This document shows, in pieces, positions 1 to 13,037 of a DNA stretch of 64,000 bases. Source of the DNA: Spongospora subterranea f. sp. subterranea (taxonomy: Eukaryota > Endomyxa: Phytomyxea > Phytomyxea > Plasmodiophorida). The stretch is taken from NCBI GenBank assembly GCA_049724395.1, contig JAUGWO010000254.1, forward strand, positions 1-64,000. Direction: 5' to 3'. The notes beneath the pieces were generated by a model that was not told where the DNA came from, did no database searches, and saw nothing but the letters and a program-made list of their open reading frames with translations. The translations under genes were made by a program, and so were the position numbers. How positions within the stretch are numbered: position 1 is the first letter of the stretch; each line of letters begins with the position of its first letter.

Positions 1-3000
1 AGTCATCATAAACAGGTAATCAAAGTGTAATACTTGATTAGGTCTGCATCCATGACATGCTTCTCCTAGTGGTCGTGGCACCTGCTCCCCACTCCTGCTG
101 GGAACGCAATGCAAGCATTCCTTGCAGATAGTCCTCACGTCCTCGAACATATTGGTCCAGTAACCGTTCCTTAATCAATTGTGCCGTCGAATTGATTCCA
201 TTATGACCATTACGTGCACCCATATGTGCAATAACACATATCCTCAACCTTGAATCCCGACTACCAGACGGAATAACAATCTGTCCCTGATCATTCACAA
301 ACAATCCGTTAGTTTGTGTAAGGTTTTCCTGTTCCTTTTCCGTTAGCTTATTTGTTTGTTCTGTGCCTATTTCCTGATCATTAGGGAACACAAACGTTCG
401 CTCATCCATTGGCCTGACCCTATATTGGCCAATATTAATCGATTCCTCATTGGATTCTAGTTCCATTCCAATGCGATTAACCCTGATCCCATTCCTCCTT
501 TGGTTTGGGGTGATCTCCTGATCAAGCATCAAATCATCCTTATTTGACGATCCTTATCTGGTCATTAAGTCTGCCCAGACGTTTTCTTCCCCAGCTATGT
601 GTTCAACCGTATAGTTGAAATTCCTGATCTCCATTCCCCACCGCTCCAGGCGTTGCCCAGCCTGTTTGGTGCACCTAGTTGGACTATACATGGCCGCCAG
701 ATTTTTATGATCTGTGTATATCCTGAATGGAGTGTCTCCAATTTGACGTAAGTAATCCAACTCCTTCAAAGTGTCCCATATTGCAAAGGCTTCCTTATCC
801 GGTGTAGACCAATTCAGTTCAGATCCATTGAACCTATGTCCTACAAATCCCAACGGTTCGTGTCCCTGCTCATTCCTCGGTTTCCCAATATCCCAAATAG
901 GAATTTGAGTCACCATCCCTGAGGCATGAAATTCACTGGCATCAGTGAATACACATTGAACCTTATCCTTCAGTGGATAACTCAGCTGCGTTTTCCTAAC
1001 AATTGCGCCTTTAATGTTTCGAAAAGCGTCGATATGAATGTCTCCCCATCCATGTCGGTCTAATCTCACACCACGAGCTACTGCTTTTGTCCGTTTGGGC
1101 TTGATTCTTCATTGCTTTTTCATAAATGTCCTGCAATGGTAAAATCAATTTGTTATACTCTGGAATCGACCTATTCAATCATTGTATAGCCATCATGAAT
1201 TGCTGTAAATCCCTAGCCGTTTTTGGATATGGCATTCCATTGAGAGCCGATATCCTCCCTGGATGTTGACTGACTCCATCTGGTGTGAAGATGCGGCCAC
1301 AGAATTTGGCTTTCCTTAAGAACAAATCACATCGTTCAACATTGAACTTAATGTTATGTTGTTCCGCCAATCGCAATGTCCCCTGCAGTGCTTCAAACCA
1401 TTTGTCCTCAGTTTCCGCATGACCTAAAATATCATCAATCCAGATGATCAACGACTTATACAACACTTCCTCAAATATTTCATGCATCCTAGCCTGAAAC
1501 TGAGTACATGAATTCAATGCTCCCTGGATCGTACGTGTTGGAGTGTAATCTCCACGATCGGTCATTAATGAAAACATCTCCTGACACTCCTGGTCAAGTG
1601 GCATAATCCAAAATCCCTTGAACTGCATCCAATGAAAACATTCCAAGAATGGCATTGGCCATGGTGTGGCCTTGCATAATGCATTTACTTCCCTGAGATC
1701 AACACACATTCTGTATCCTCGTTTCCCTGGTTTTCTGACAACTACCACCGGCGAAGCCCACTCCGCATTGTAGTTCTCATACACAATCCATATTTGACCA
1801 ACAACTTAACAAAAGTGTCGAGAAATTCACTTTGTTCTGTGTTGTATCGCCTAGCTTTGCACCTGACTGGTTCCACATTATCCTTCAAGCATGTCTTGCA
1901 AGGTGTCACCTTAACTGGTTCATCATTACCTAATGATGTCCTTCACACATTACCGTATGTATGGACCACATTCCTTAGTCGACTTTCCCAATGATTTGGT
2001 AATCCATTTTGTATAGCGCGCTCAACCAAACCATTCATTGCACCTCGCAATTCCTCTGGAATATTTTCCCCAATATTCACATCCTCATCAGAAACTTCCA
2101 GATCCTGATTTCCCAATCTTGTCCTCAAGATTAAATGCTCTAGGGCTGTTTTTGGGTCTATCCCTAGTTCCTTTAGCAAATCCTCGCCAATGAATACCTC
2201 ATCACTTGGCGTATCCCATACCAAACATCTCCGGTTACGAGTGATCAGCTCGCCCGTTGCAGTTTGTAAAGTCAAGTCTGCATATACCTCATGCGTTGCC
2301 TGAGCCCGTGTCTTATCAGGTAATTCCAATGTCACCAGTTCCTTTAGTTCACATATTCTGATTTCGGGATCCATATCCCTTATTTTCATGGCAATTGACA
2401 TAGGAATAATTGTCGCTTCTGCTCCACTCTCCAATATCCCTGGAAACAGTATCCCAGATGCAGCAATCTTCACTTCAATACCACTGTTCCTTGCTTCATC
2501 CACATTCCTATGTGGTGAAGACTCATCCAGATTTCCACAGTCATCCAAATTCCAGGGTTAACATTGTCGACAACCTTGCCGATTCTGCACACCAATAGAT
2601 ACTTGGAACCCTAGCCTGAGAGACTTTATTGCTGCTAAACTGACGTTTCCGGCGGTCCAGCAGCTCTGTCATCTCCTTCCCTGTCGGTTTGTCAGGACAT
2701 TTTGCCATAGGATGTCCTTTCTTGCCGCACTTAAGACAAATGATGTCGGGGTTGTGATTCGAATTTTGCATTTGGCCCTCATGTTTCCGCTTTCGGTTGG
2801 CACCTGCCCTCCGAATCGGTGCTTTCAGACTCCTGTCATCCAGCTCACTAGCCGCAAAAGCTTTCACTTTAGCAACGGTCTCCGCCTTGCTGACCAATGT
2901 CTTAACAAAGTCCCGCCAACATCGCTGAAGGCTGGTGTTCCGAACCAGTGTCTCTTCCTTCATTAACGCGCCTAGCTCCGGCGGTTGCAGAACCGCTCGG

Positions 3001-3600
3001 TCCACCGGACACGATTCTTTACCCCTTCCGGTGAAGAGAAGAGGTTACCGTACCCCTTGTCTTTAATCACCTTTTCCTGCCTGGCCAGTAAATCCAGCAC
3101 CGACAGCTTCCGAACCATAGTCCTGGACATCTCAATCGATAGTATGTCCTTCTGCACGGTACCTGCCGCCGTCGGCAATCCTCGAACAAGCTCCTGCTTG
3201 ATCCAGTTTCGTACCTCGGTCCCAGTCACAACCCCTGGATCCCTATCCAGTTCGTGTATAGCGATAACGGCCAGGTGCTCCGGCTCGATCATCGTGACGA
3301 CGTCTCTTGCTGTGTCGGACCTTCCAGCATCAGCAAGATGTAAATCATATCTTTCCAGTTCCTCCAAGAACTTGACCAGATGGTTCCTTTGCATTCCGGC
3401 CAACCTTGGCGCGGCAATGGTTTCCATGATGTCACCAGCCCGACCTCGGACTCGATGACCATCACTTCCCTTCCCATTCTGATAGTTGACAGAGCTCTCC
3501 TCCGGATCGTCACCCAGATTAATGGGGCTTCCAGCACCCACTTCAGCCTTCTCCTCATCAACAATCATTGTGACAGTCATTATTTTTAGACGCCAAACAC
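1..3600 (-). mobile_element. Ty3/gypsy LTR retrotransposon, broken fossil, cut by window edge
   Basis: Reading on the minus strand from about 3580 to the window start, the usual gypsy order is visible: a gag-like region (about 3580-2970); a CCHC zinc knuckle (CLKCGKKGHPMAKC, about 2740-2700); an aspartic-protease-like region (about 2550-1950); reverse transcriptase (about 1780-1180, with the YxDD-equivalent WIDDI); RNase H (about 1070-550, beginning FTDAS); and the HHCC-type start of integrase (about 530-40). The rest of integrase and one LTR would lie left of the window. No LTR could be paired inside the window. The domains are still easy to read, so it is a fairly young fossil, but it is broken in several places and not whole. 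This is direct motif recognition plus known gypsy gene order. Confidence 0.85.
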
Positions 3601-4179
3601 GAATTCAAATGCAGATGCAAATGTTTTCGCAAAAATATCTTTGTAGCGTTTCCACGTTGGAATCCGTTCCAATTCAAATCTGTGTACTGTAGTACACAAG
3701 AAAATCAAAAACGTAGCCTCAATACAAAACAAACTTAACATTGCAAATTAGAGCAGGGGAAAGACAGCAGAACACCGGAAGAGCAAAGATTGAAGAAGAG
3801 AAAACGGCCACGAAAGTCAACGTCAAACAATGGAGACGTATTTACGCCATAACCGAAACACTGTACCAACGACACCACCTTTGCAAACTTGGGAAACACA
3901 GACAAACAAACGGATGACAAATCAGCAGACAATTAGAACATCCTGTAATTGACACGCTGAACCGAAAGGAAGTTGGAACTGAAGGGACTAACTTTGAGTA
4001 CAAGAGACAGATCGCCAACGGTTCAGCGAGATCTATAGAAAACAATGACAGTACTTACGAAACACCAAGAATATCTGAGAAATCATATTGGTAATTGCTA
4101 AAACGACACCATTGTACAATTATCCAAATTGACAATTCAACGGTGACACCACTTTTTAACCGAATTACGAAAAGATACA

Positions 4180-6600
4180 ATCGATTATGGAAAAGGACAA
4201 ACAAAATAACCAATCAAATATACAGGACACTACAATCATGACAAACAAATCAATGAGCATGCTGGAGGCCAGTGCAGACCCATCTATGATGAACAGAGCA
4301 ACAAGCACCGACAGGTCATCATGTCCGGTCTACTTGAGTGAGTTATCACCTCAAACAGCATCTATGAGGCTGTTATAGGCCACACATCGTGTCAGGCTGT
4401 TGAAAATTGACTAGGCAGATCAACTTCCATTCCAAACGCCAAAACAGGCGGAGGAAATACTCGCCAAGTTGAAACACTGATTTGCGAATGTTTCCAAAAC
4501 GATTGCAGCGACGACGGGCGATGTAATACTTGCGGCAGCAATGCCCATATATCAACCGATTGCGACCAAAAGGGAATGTGAATCAACAGTGTGCAACTTG
4601 GGACAAACTTGGACACACAGCGACACAATGTTCCTTCAGCGTCGAATATATAGGAGACGATGACCATCGAGCAAACGAATACAGTAATAAACGATGAAGG
4701 ACTCACAAATGCTGGACAAGAAGTAGAATTACAACAAGCATGAATGCAACTTGTAGAATAACAATAGATTAACAGAAAACTTAGGTTCAAATATGTCATG
4801 GAGTAGTCAATTGCGTTCCCGAAGCAAATCAAAACATCTTGAGCAATAGCGTTGCAGCAATTTCGATGTAAAATATGGTTCCCTATCAGGAAGAACACAA
4901 TGGAACTACGCTGGATCCAGAATCAGCGAAGGATCCTACAGATTCGATAAATATATCTCGACATTACGGCACATTAGAGGCAATGGGCATGTCGATTAAA
5001 AACTAAGAGACCGTGTTAAATAGACAAAATACGATGTGTGGACCACATCACATGCAAAAAGAAACTCGTCAATCCCAATGGGGCAATGGGAATGGCCGAA
5101 CTCCTTCCTATAGACAGGATCATTGTTGTCAAATCCCCAGGCGACCAAAAGGAACAAATATAGATAGCCAGGATAAGGATGTGTAAAACCTTGAAAACCA
5201 AGAATTGGTTGCAAGGTAAATAAAAATAAACAAAAATGAGAGAAATTAAACCACTAAAAAGAACAAAAACGTTGATGAAACTATAGAAAAATCAAGACAA
5301 GGTTTGTATTTTAGGTATGATTGTTTGAATTTATCTTTAAAATTGAGTTTTAGGACCTTTAGTATTGAACATCAAAAGTTGTGGGTATTAACTGTTTTAC
5401 ATGAAGTTAAAATTTTACAATGAAGGATTATATTTTTCTGCAAATTACTTTATTTTACCTAGGGAGGGAGATGGTGTGACCATTTAATGGTAGTGAAGGA
5501 TATTGTGTTTACTAAACGGGCTACACAAACGTTTATTGATGCTGATTATACGTGTGTTACAAGGGCTGAAAGACGTAAATGAATAAAATCTGAGAAAATA
5601 TTAGAGTGGTATAATGGTAATATTGGTGAATAGTGTGTGTTTTATGCTTGCGGTAGGGTTCACCGGGGTACAAAAGGCAAAAAAGGTTGAAAATATGTTG
5701 AATCATATTGTTTCTGTGCCTTTTTCTCACAGGTACGTGATACAGTATAACAACACCACGACGTCAATCAAAGACAGGCCAGAAACATGGCATGCGAAGA
5801 AACCAGAAACTGACAAATCATCACAGAGAACAGCAGGTTCATCTCTGTTGACCATGACGCGGCAATAGAAAGGCTAGACCTGTATTGTTTGGAACCGAAA
5901 TTGCACCAATCCCAAAAGAAGCAGAAACCCAAAATCTGAAAACACAAAGAGCATAGAAAGAGATGGCAAATGAAAATATCACAATGGGTTGAGCGACTCC
6001 AAATTCAAACCAAGCAGTGAAAACCTAACAGGAATTTGGTAGTAGTGCAGTGGAACCTCTGTTCAATGAGTGTGTTAAAGGCAAAGGAGCTGAAAATGTT
6101 CTTAGCTGAGAATCAAATCGATGTGATGTGTATTTTAAAACTGAAGTCTCGACGCCACATCGATGAATTCCACATTACGAATGTGATGACCGATACACGA
6201 TCAGGCTCCGGCCATACAATTCTTTGGAAAACACGTTATTACCATACATATTGTTAAACGTCAAACTCGACTAAAAAAATAATCCACCCTCACATACCAA
6301 CAGTAGACGAAATATTCGAAGATTTCAGCGTGATGAACAATCCTGAGATACCAACCAGAGCGTATACCACATTGGTAAATACCCGAGAAGACGAGGACAT
6401 TGTGAACTTGCAGATCATTGAGTTCAGCATTGTAGGCAAACCGCACATCAGTATCAAGAGCGAGTAATGAAACTAGACGACATCTATGCATAGACGAGAC
6501 ACAACCGGTATTGTTGGAGCTCGAACAAGACACTCTTGGACACGACAGCACATGAAGAATCTGAACATTGGGAAGATTAAGTAAGTCTGGAATGGTCAAT
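4180..6600 (+). mobile_element. Decayed non-LTR retrotransposon (LINE) remnant
   Basis: Two signs point to a LINE on the plus strand. Near 4522-4563 there is a CCHC zinc knuckle (CNTCGSNAHISTDC) followed at 4590-4632 by a second, degenerate one in which the second Cys is Trp, as at the end of many LINE ORF1 proteins. At 6036-6257 the frame opens VVVQWNLCSM and continues with KELKMFLAENQIDVMC, which matches the N-terminal pattern of APE-type LINE endonucleases (W-N-x-x-S, then ELxxFL and IDVxxI). No reverse transcriptase could be read downstream, so it is 3' truncated or eroded. The 1.4 kb between the two signals is unusually long and holds an AT-rich stretch that may be a later insertion. Clade is not assignable by eye. 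Confidence 0.5.
5215..5745. other. AT-rich block inside the LINE remnant, possible insertion
   Basis: This block is markedly richer in A and T than its flanks and lacks the codon texture of the LINE on either side. It has no gene I can support. An inserted small element or a patch of unrelated DNA would explain both the composition and the excess distance between the zinc knuckles and the endonuclease. No terminal repeats or target duplication were found by eye. Confidence 0.3.
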
Positions 6601-7360
6601 ACACTGGAGACGACAAAAACTCAAAAGCTGCATAGTCCAATCTGGCAAAATGGGAAAAGACTTTTGTTGTTTTTGACATATTGAACAGCAAAGCGGTTAC
6701 CCGATTAGGCCAAGTTCGACCAAACGAGTTTCGAAAGCGGGTCACAGTTGGCAAAATTTCAACTCATTTGCCGCTTTCGGAGAACATTGCGTGGATGGAT
6801 TCTGAATATTAACTCGTTTTATTGGAGAACATACTGAATCTAGCGAGTCATAAGTTTACATTATTCTATTTACTAGAGGATGTGGTTACGTCCTGAATTC
6901 TTCAAAACCACTACCCAGTGAAAGCGGTGCGCGATTGATAAACTCAGAGGCAACGCAACGGAAACCCACCACTAATGGCAGAATAAAATCACCTCCATCG
7001 CGTTCAACACCGAAAGAATGTATCTCAATCGAAAACGCGTCGAACGAACGTGGAGCTATAACATTTCTATGAACCCTGATATTAAAGTAATGGTCGGCGA
7101 ATCCAGTGTTTCCAACACTGATATCCACAGCGTATGAGCCAGTATTCACACTTCTCAAACAACAGCACCCAGTCGTTCAACACCAGGAGGATCGCAAGCT
7201 GTGAAACTAAACGGTCATCGTTTTTAAAAGGGTTTTGGTGACGGCCCCTCATTACGCCTGGGATGGACAACTATATCGACGACCAGAAACAGAGATGCAA
7301 TGAAAATGATGGTGTGTGTAAAAATCATGTATTGGGGAAGGCTTTTTTTAAAAATGTTAA
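6600..7360. other. No supported gene
   Basis: The stretch has a short minus-strand open frame (7158-6886) with no recognised motif and no intron structure I could join. It lies between the LINE remnant and the 3' end of a minus-strand secreted-protein gene, so part of it is probably the 3' flank of that gene. Confidence 0.4.
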
Positions 7361-9574
7361 TCAGCTGGAAACACCTTGCATTTTCAGAGGAGATGGAGCT
7401 GACTGTATCGGGACCATGAAACTTGAAGCTAATTTGACAAGAGCGTCTTTGAATGTGTTTGATAATTTCGTGATTAGAAGAGGCGGAAGAGCTAATGGAT
7501 CGGGCAACTCATAAGTTTTTGCTGCTCTTATGAAAAACTGGTCGCATTTCCTCGTTGTTTCAGGTTTACTACCCAAGAATCTATAAAAGGCCTGCTCCAT
7601 TAGAGGAAGCGCTCTCATCGTTTCAGTGGACGTGCCTCTGTCAGTGGGTAATTTTACCATTTTAGCAAGCAGTTCCTTTACAATGATGTCTCTAGCTCGG
7701 TAAGGGCGGTAGAACGTGAAGCATTTCGACAGCTGATCTTTAACGATGACAAGAAACGTTTCTCTCAAAGCGATGAAAACACATTCGGTGCCAGAATCGG
7801 AAACAGCGTCTCGATTGGGAGGAGGAAGTGCCGCGCGAACGTTAGCGATGGAATCTTCGGCAAAGGAAAAGCGAAGAATTCCTTGAGAAAGCGAACAAAA
7901 AATTTGATGATAGTGGTGAGGAAGCAATTTCATCTGGGACGTCGATTGGGATATGGCCATGAGTATTTCATCCAACAGCCGAGTATCCACTTGAACCAGT
8001 GATTCCTCATTGTTGTATTTCTCTTCATATGACAATTGCGAGAACCTTTCAATGTTGTGATCGTTGAATTTGCTGATCAGTTGCTGGAGCTGGACGGATA
8101 AAGACAGAATCGATAATTTGCAATCTCGAAAGCGTTGGAGTAGTTGATCAATTCCCATCAAGAGATCACATTTCGTCGATGTCAATGTTTGAATCGAATC
8201 GGGATCCCAGACACCATTTGGAACCGTGTGATCTCGCAGATTCAATATAAGATCATTGACACAATTCAATTCAGATTGCGATAACGATCCAAATAACGCA
8301 GCGCGTTCAGAAGGAGACAGGTTGGCATCATTCTGGAAGACCGTGTACCAGATACTGTTGAACCAGGCCTGGATTCTGAAAGAAATGTCTTGAACGTGTT
8401 GTTGAGATTGAGGTTGACCGACTTGGAGTTCCACTTGAGGTTGAGATTGAGGTTGGTGGAGTTCATGTTCAGGTTTTATGAGCGCAGCGTGTTGGGATTG
8501 AATTCCAGCCAGCTTTGAATGAGAATGCACAATGGTATTCTCAACAAGATCTGTGGATGTTTTTACAAGTTCCGGGAGCACTGAATTGGGGAGGACGTCA
8601 TTGAATCGATTCGCGCGGAAGAACGTTAGACATCTCAAGAGCTCATCTGTGCAGGTGTCCAGAAACTTGTCTTTCATGGCGTTAAAAACACATTCGTCGC
8701 CAGGACTGACCACAGCGTCTCGATTTGCGGGAAGAATCGCCTGAAGCAGATGATCAATTGTGTTCTGTTGAAAGGAAAAGCGAAGGACTCTGTGAGAGAG
8801 TGGTATGCGCGGTATTGATTGTCTGTTGATAGTGATGAGGAGCCAATTTCATATCGTCCATGGAGTGGTAAATGGCCATCAGTATTTCCAGCAATAGTAG
8901 GTCATCCGCTTGAACCATTGACACATCATTGCCGTATTCCTCTCCATATGACGATAGCAACTTTTCACGATGATCCGTGAGAAATTTGCTGATCCGTTCC
9001 TGAAGTTGGAAGGACAACGATAGAATCGATGATTTGCAGTCTCGGAAGCGCTGGAGTAGTTGATTCATAGGTAGGTAACTGTCCAGGTAGGAATTGACTA
9101 GTTCCAGATCATCATCGCCATCCGCCGAAGTCGCTGAGTTGCCCAAAGGCATATTCAGGTTGTTGAAGGAATTGACGTGTTCCCATATATTGACTCTGTT
9201 TGGAACAGATTGATCTACCTGGCTCAACAGAATTTGATCGAGAGAGATCAATTCAGATTGCGACAACGATCCAAACAATGTAGTGCATTCGAAAGGAGAC
9301 AGGTTGGCGTCATTCTCGAGCACCTCGTACCAGATACTGTTAAATCCGGCCTGGAGTTTGGACAAAATGAGTTTTCTGGGAAAGGAATGGCTTGAAATTT
9401 GTGTTGAGATTGAGGTTGACCGATTTGGAGTTCCCCATCAGGTTGAGATTGAGGCTTTTGAAATTCGAGTGTAGAGAACTCAGCTTCTTCATATTCTCTA
9501 ATGCCATCGTTAAACACTGCCATACCAGTGCCCATCAGCGCCATCAATATCATTAAAGTCGACATCGACATCAT
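7361..9574 (-). pseudogene. Secreted two-domain protein, family unknown; first domain frameshifted
   Basis: The start at 9574 gives a clear signal peptide (a run of Met, Leu and Ile ending near TGMA, then VFNDG). Two tandem copies of a roughly 300-residue domain follow. Each copy has FNSIWY, NDANLSP, LFGSLSQSEL, LLQRFRDCK, an LLxEILMAI stretch, a HHYxQ motif and ECVF/TFxR blocks. The second copy (about 8440-7361) is open throughout and ends in a C-terminal tail. The first copy (about 9400-8620) changes frame near 9370 and again near 8800, with no GT-AG intron that repairs the reading, so the full-length protein looks disabled or the sequence has errors there. Gln-rich linkers (QPQSQ) sit before each domain. 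Similar short blocks (LQRF-x2-CK/SK, then LLxL) recur in the secreted gene at 57.4 kb. No known family was recognised; a secreted effector-like role is inference from the signal peptide and duplication. Confidence 0.6.
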
Positions 9575-9764
9575 CTATAAAAATTTATCAAATGTAATAT
9601 GGTGTGCAACGTCGTCCGCACGGTATTGTCACGATGCCGTGCGCAGAAAATTTGATTGATGACGTGACCGGAAGTTCATCGTGTAGTCCACCACGCCAAC
9701 ATGTATTGAACAAGTCAAATGTGGATTTAATCGTATTTTTAATCCCCTGGATCACTGCGTGCCC

Positions 9765-10065
9765 GCTGTGATGAACTGAGAATGGAAATCGCAATGCGCG
9801 ATGTCGCCAAATATAGCGTACACCGAAGACTGCGTGTTCTCTGTGATGACCTGACAATGCGCGATGTCGCGTAAACCGAAGCCTGCGTGTCCTCTGTGAT
9901 GAACTGACTGCGTGTCCTCTGTGATGAACTGACTGCGTGTCCTCTGTCATGACCTGACAATGCGCCAAATATGGCGTAAACCGAAGACTGCGTGTCCTCT
10001 GTGATGAACTGACTGCGTGCCCTCTGTCACTGACAATGCGCGATGTCGCCAAATATGGCGTACAC
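9765..10065. repeat. Degenerate tandem repeat array
   Basis: Several imperfect copies of a unit built from GCGTGTCCTCTGTGATGAAC, CTGACAATGCGCGATGTCGC and CAAATATGGCGTAAACCGAA recur, some units shortened to about 25 bp and others near 70-90 bp. The array begins about 190 bp upstream of the start codon of the two-domain secreted gene, so it lies in or near that promoter. Confidence 0.75.
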
Positions 10066-12900
10066 CGTCCCATCGTCCATTATACATGCCAATTGTGACT
10101 TGCGAGAATATGTTTGCGCATTGAGGCAACATCGTAGTGGCAATTTCTGCTCCCAGTTTGCCGGGCCCCAGACTGTAGAAAATTAATGGGTTGAAGGGGC
10201 ATGTTCCAGATGCCCAGGACCCTTGCTTCATCTGTCAATAAATTCATCAGTTTCATTAGTAAAGTTCAGAATGGGATTCTAGCGAAAGACATTTAGCAAA
10301 AGGACTGCTGATGGCATTAGGTTGAACCTACGATTTAAAAAGCGTGGTGAATGGTCAATGGTTTCAGGTGGGCAAAAGAATTCAGTCCATTTGAGGCCAA
10401 ACGACCTTCGAACGGTTTTAACAAAATGAGTTTTCTGGGACCGCTTTCTATCAACCAACACTCAGCCATGCATCTTTGCAACAACTGCCAGATTTCCTGG
10501 ACCAGCAAAGCCTGTGACAAAAAATGGTTCTAATCAATTTTCACCAAATTTCACTGCTGATTCGATTTGATTAAAATATATTGAAAAGCATATGATGCTT
10601 ACAGAGAAAAACTGACCAGTTTTCTTCGAAATTCTTCAAAAAACTGCAAGTTGGCAAGGAAAAGCTTCCAAAATATGGATTGGTATCGAGTTAATGTGCA
10701 AATTCAAGAACAGGCTGATGCCGATCAGATGGAATATTTTATATAAAATACCGAACCATAACCGCATACCTGTTAGAATCCTGAAAGAACTTCAACGACT
10801 CAATACAGTACTGTTGTTAGAGAATCTCCACCAGTCCAAACCAGGGCGTGAAACAGTGTCGAAAGAATCAAGAGCTCCACTCGTTGTGTTCCATCAGGGG
10901 TTTCATCCAGAATGGCCGCGTTATCGGGATGTCCTCAAACCACAACGATTATTTCAAGTACCGCACCTAACCAAGAACAATCCAGAATGGCGATTCACTG
11001 CTAAGCCTCTGCCATCCGCATTGATCAATCGCGTCACTTTAGTTGAAGACATTGATTAACGAATCAGAGCAATAGACTCGATTTCTTCAAGGTTTCCTGT
11101 TGTCAAATCCCAATCATCAGAGATGGGAAGATTCTCAAGAGAAACGGCGTAAAGGTCAGGCCAATGCTGAAGGCGTTACTCGGTTAGTACGCCTTGAGAT
11201 GTTCCCTCAACTCCATTTTCAATCCCTGCAGCCCATGATTGTCCTCGAATTGTAGGCCTTCACAACCCAGCATACCTCATGATATCGTAGTTGAAGCACT
11301 CCGACGTCAGTTGCATCGCCGGCTGATGAAAGAACTGTTAAAAACTGTTCAGCAATTCGATGTGTGCGTTCAGCAGACGGCTGGGTTGTATCGAATAATG
11401 ACGTGAAAAATGCGATCGAATTCATGAATCGCTTGCAAATTTGAATATGGAGCTAACATGCTCAATATTCGGGATCAATATCAATATATTCGATAACTGG
11501 ATTCGCCAGAAACTCTATTACGACAAGTTGCTCTATTACGTTGAGGAGTTCACTGTCGTGGTCGTGTAATCTGTTCCCTCAATCGTATCAAGACAACTAC
11601 AATTCTGTTGATCTATCCAGCACAATATGTGCTAACTCCAATTACCTGGTTAAGAATTCTTCAGACAAAGTGAATGTTTAAGCAGTCTCGTCTGGGAGCC
11701 GTCATATGCAAAGGAAGGTGGCAGATATTTCCGAAAACATTATCTATGTTCGAGAAAATACAAAAACGGTTGGGTCAGGAAGGAATGTGAAATATTAATA
11801 ACAGGACACATTTATCATCGAGCATGTCGTGGAGCGATGGGAGACCGGCAATCCACTAAGCAGATCAACGGCGTATTATCCCACGCCGGCGATGAGTGGA
11901 GTCCTGTCGGCGACGATGCGCCGTTGGCAGGGCGGTCTATTTTGAAGGATTGAATGAGCTCAATAGGTCATGTATTTAAGAATAAAACATCTCCAAATGG
12001 CATAAACTAACACATCAATGAACTTATTGGCGAAAATCAGTGCCTAGTTAAGTTTGACTGTGATACAACCAAAACATTGTTAAACGTATTGCAATCTGTA
12101 AACAGGTCAATAACCAGAGACGTTGGACCCACAAAAGGCAATTGAGAAGTCGAAACCGAGCTGGAAACCTGAATCACAGGTAAATCATGGCTCCTTAAAC
12201 TTGATAGGAGATATCCAACATTCCGAAAGATATTTACAGCATATTGATAAAAATTTCATTTTAAAGCATGTCCAAGCGCAATCAACCAGCGCAATCGTTG
12301 AACCAGACGAAGAACTCGAACACCAAGATACGACGCCGTTCCAACGGTTGAGAATGAGACAATGGCAAATAACAGAAGATGTGATCTCTGAGATTAATCA
12401 GTTTTTCTCTTTTTTGGCCAAAACATCAAATACCGTAAAAACTCCTACTAAGACTACTTTTGGTAAGCCCCAAACCCCACTTTTAGGCCTCAAGAATTCC
12501 AAACTCCACTTTTTTTGGGAAAAAGTTTTATCTCAAGTTACTAATACCTATTTTGAGTCTTGGACGCACTGTATGTGGTCCCGGATGCCAGGAACTTGTA
12601 ATGAAACAAGCCGCGATTGTTAATTTGGCTTTGCTCACCATCAACCCCGTCTGCTTGAGTGTAGTAACTGAGAAATGTCTGTGACTGTCACAGAGATTTA
12701 CTTAAGTGAACAACTGGCAACAAAGATACACCTAAGTGCATATAAGGAAATAAGACCCTGCAACCCCAATTTTGCTTTAGACCCCAAACCCCATGTCATT
12801 TTTACCATAGTCTTATTAAAAGTTTTTACTGTATACACCCCCTGATAGATGTATTTGGAAGAATTTTTGGAAAAGCGACAACACAAAACCCGTTAAGCTG
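10066..12900. other. No firmly supported gene; several unassigned open frames
   Basis: Plus-strand open frames at 10694-11059 (121 codons) and 12123-12623 (166 codons), and a minus-strand stretch 10231-10080, show no motif I recognise. The 10694 frame ends in INRVTLVEDID and is followed by more protein-like but broken sequence to about 11440, which looks like an eroded transposon or gene. The 12123 frame is rich in charged residues and then drifts into AT-rich sequence. I cannot assign function or joined exons. Confidence 0.35.
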
Positions 12901-13037
12901 ACTACTGTAGTGTTGTCGCAAAGTGGCAAAACTCGAGGTAAACTCGTGGTTCACGTAAAATTTCAAAACTCGCGCGGCCTTCCAACCACCAGTTCGGGCA
13001 AACTCACACGGGCTTCAAAACCCGGTGTTCGTGAGTT

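Noticed and set aside
6886-7158. A 90-codon minus-strand frame as a gene
   Set aside because: It has no motif, signal peptide or splice partner, and lies in the 3' flank of the secreted gene.
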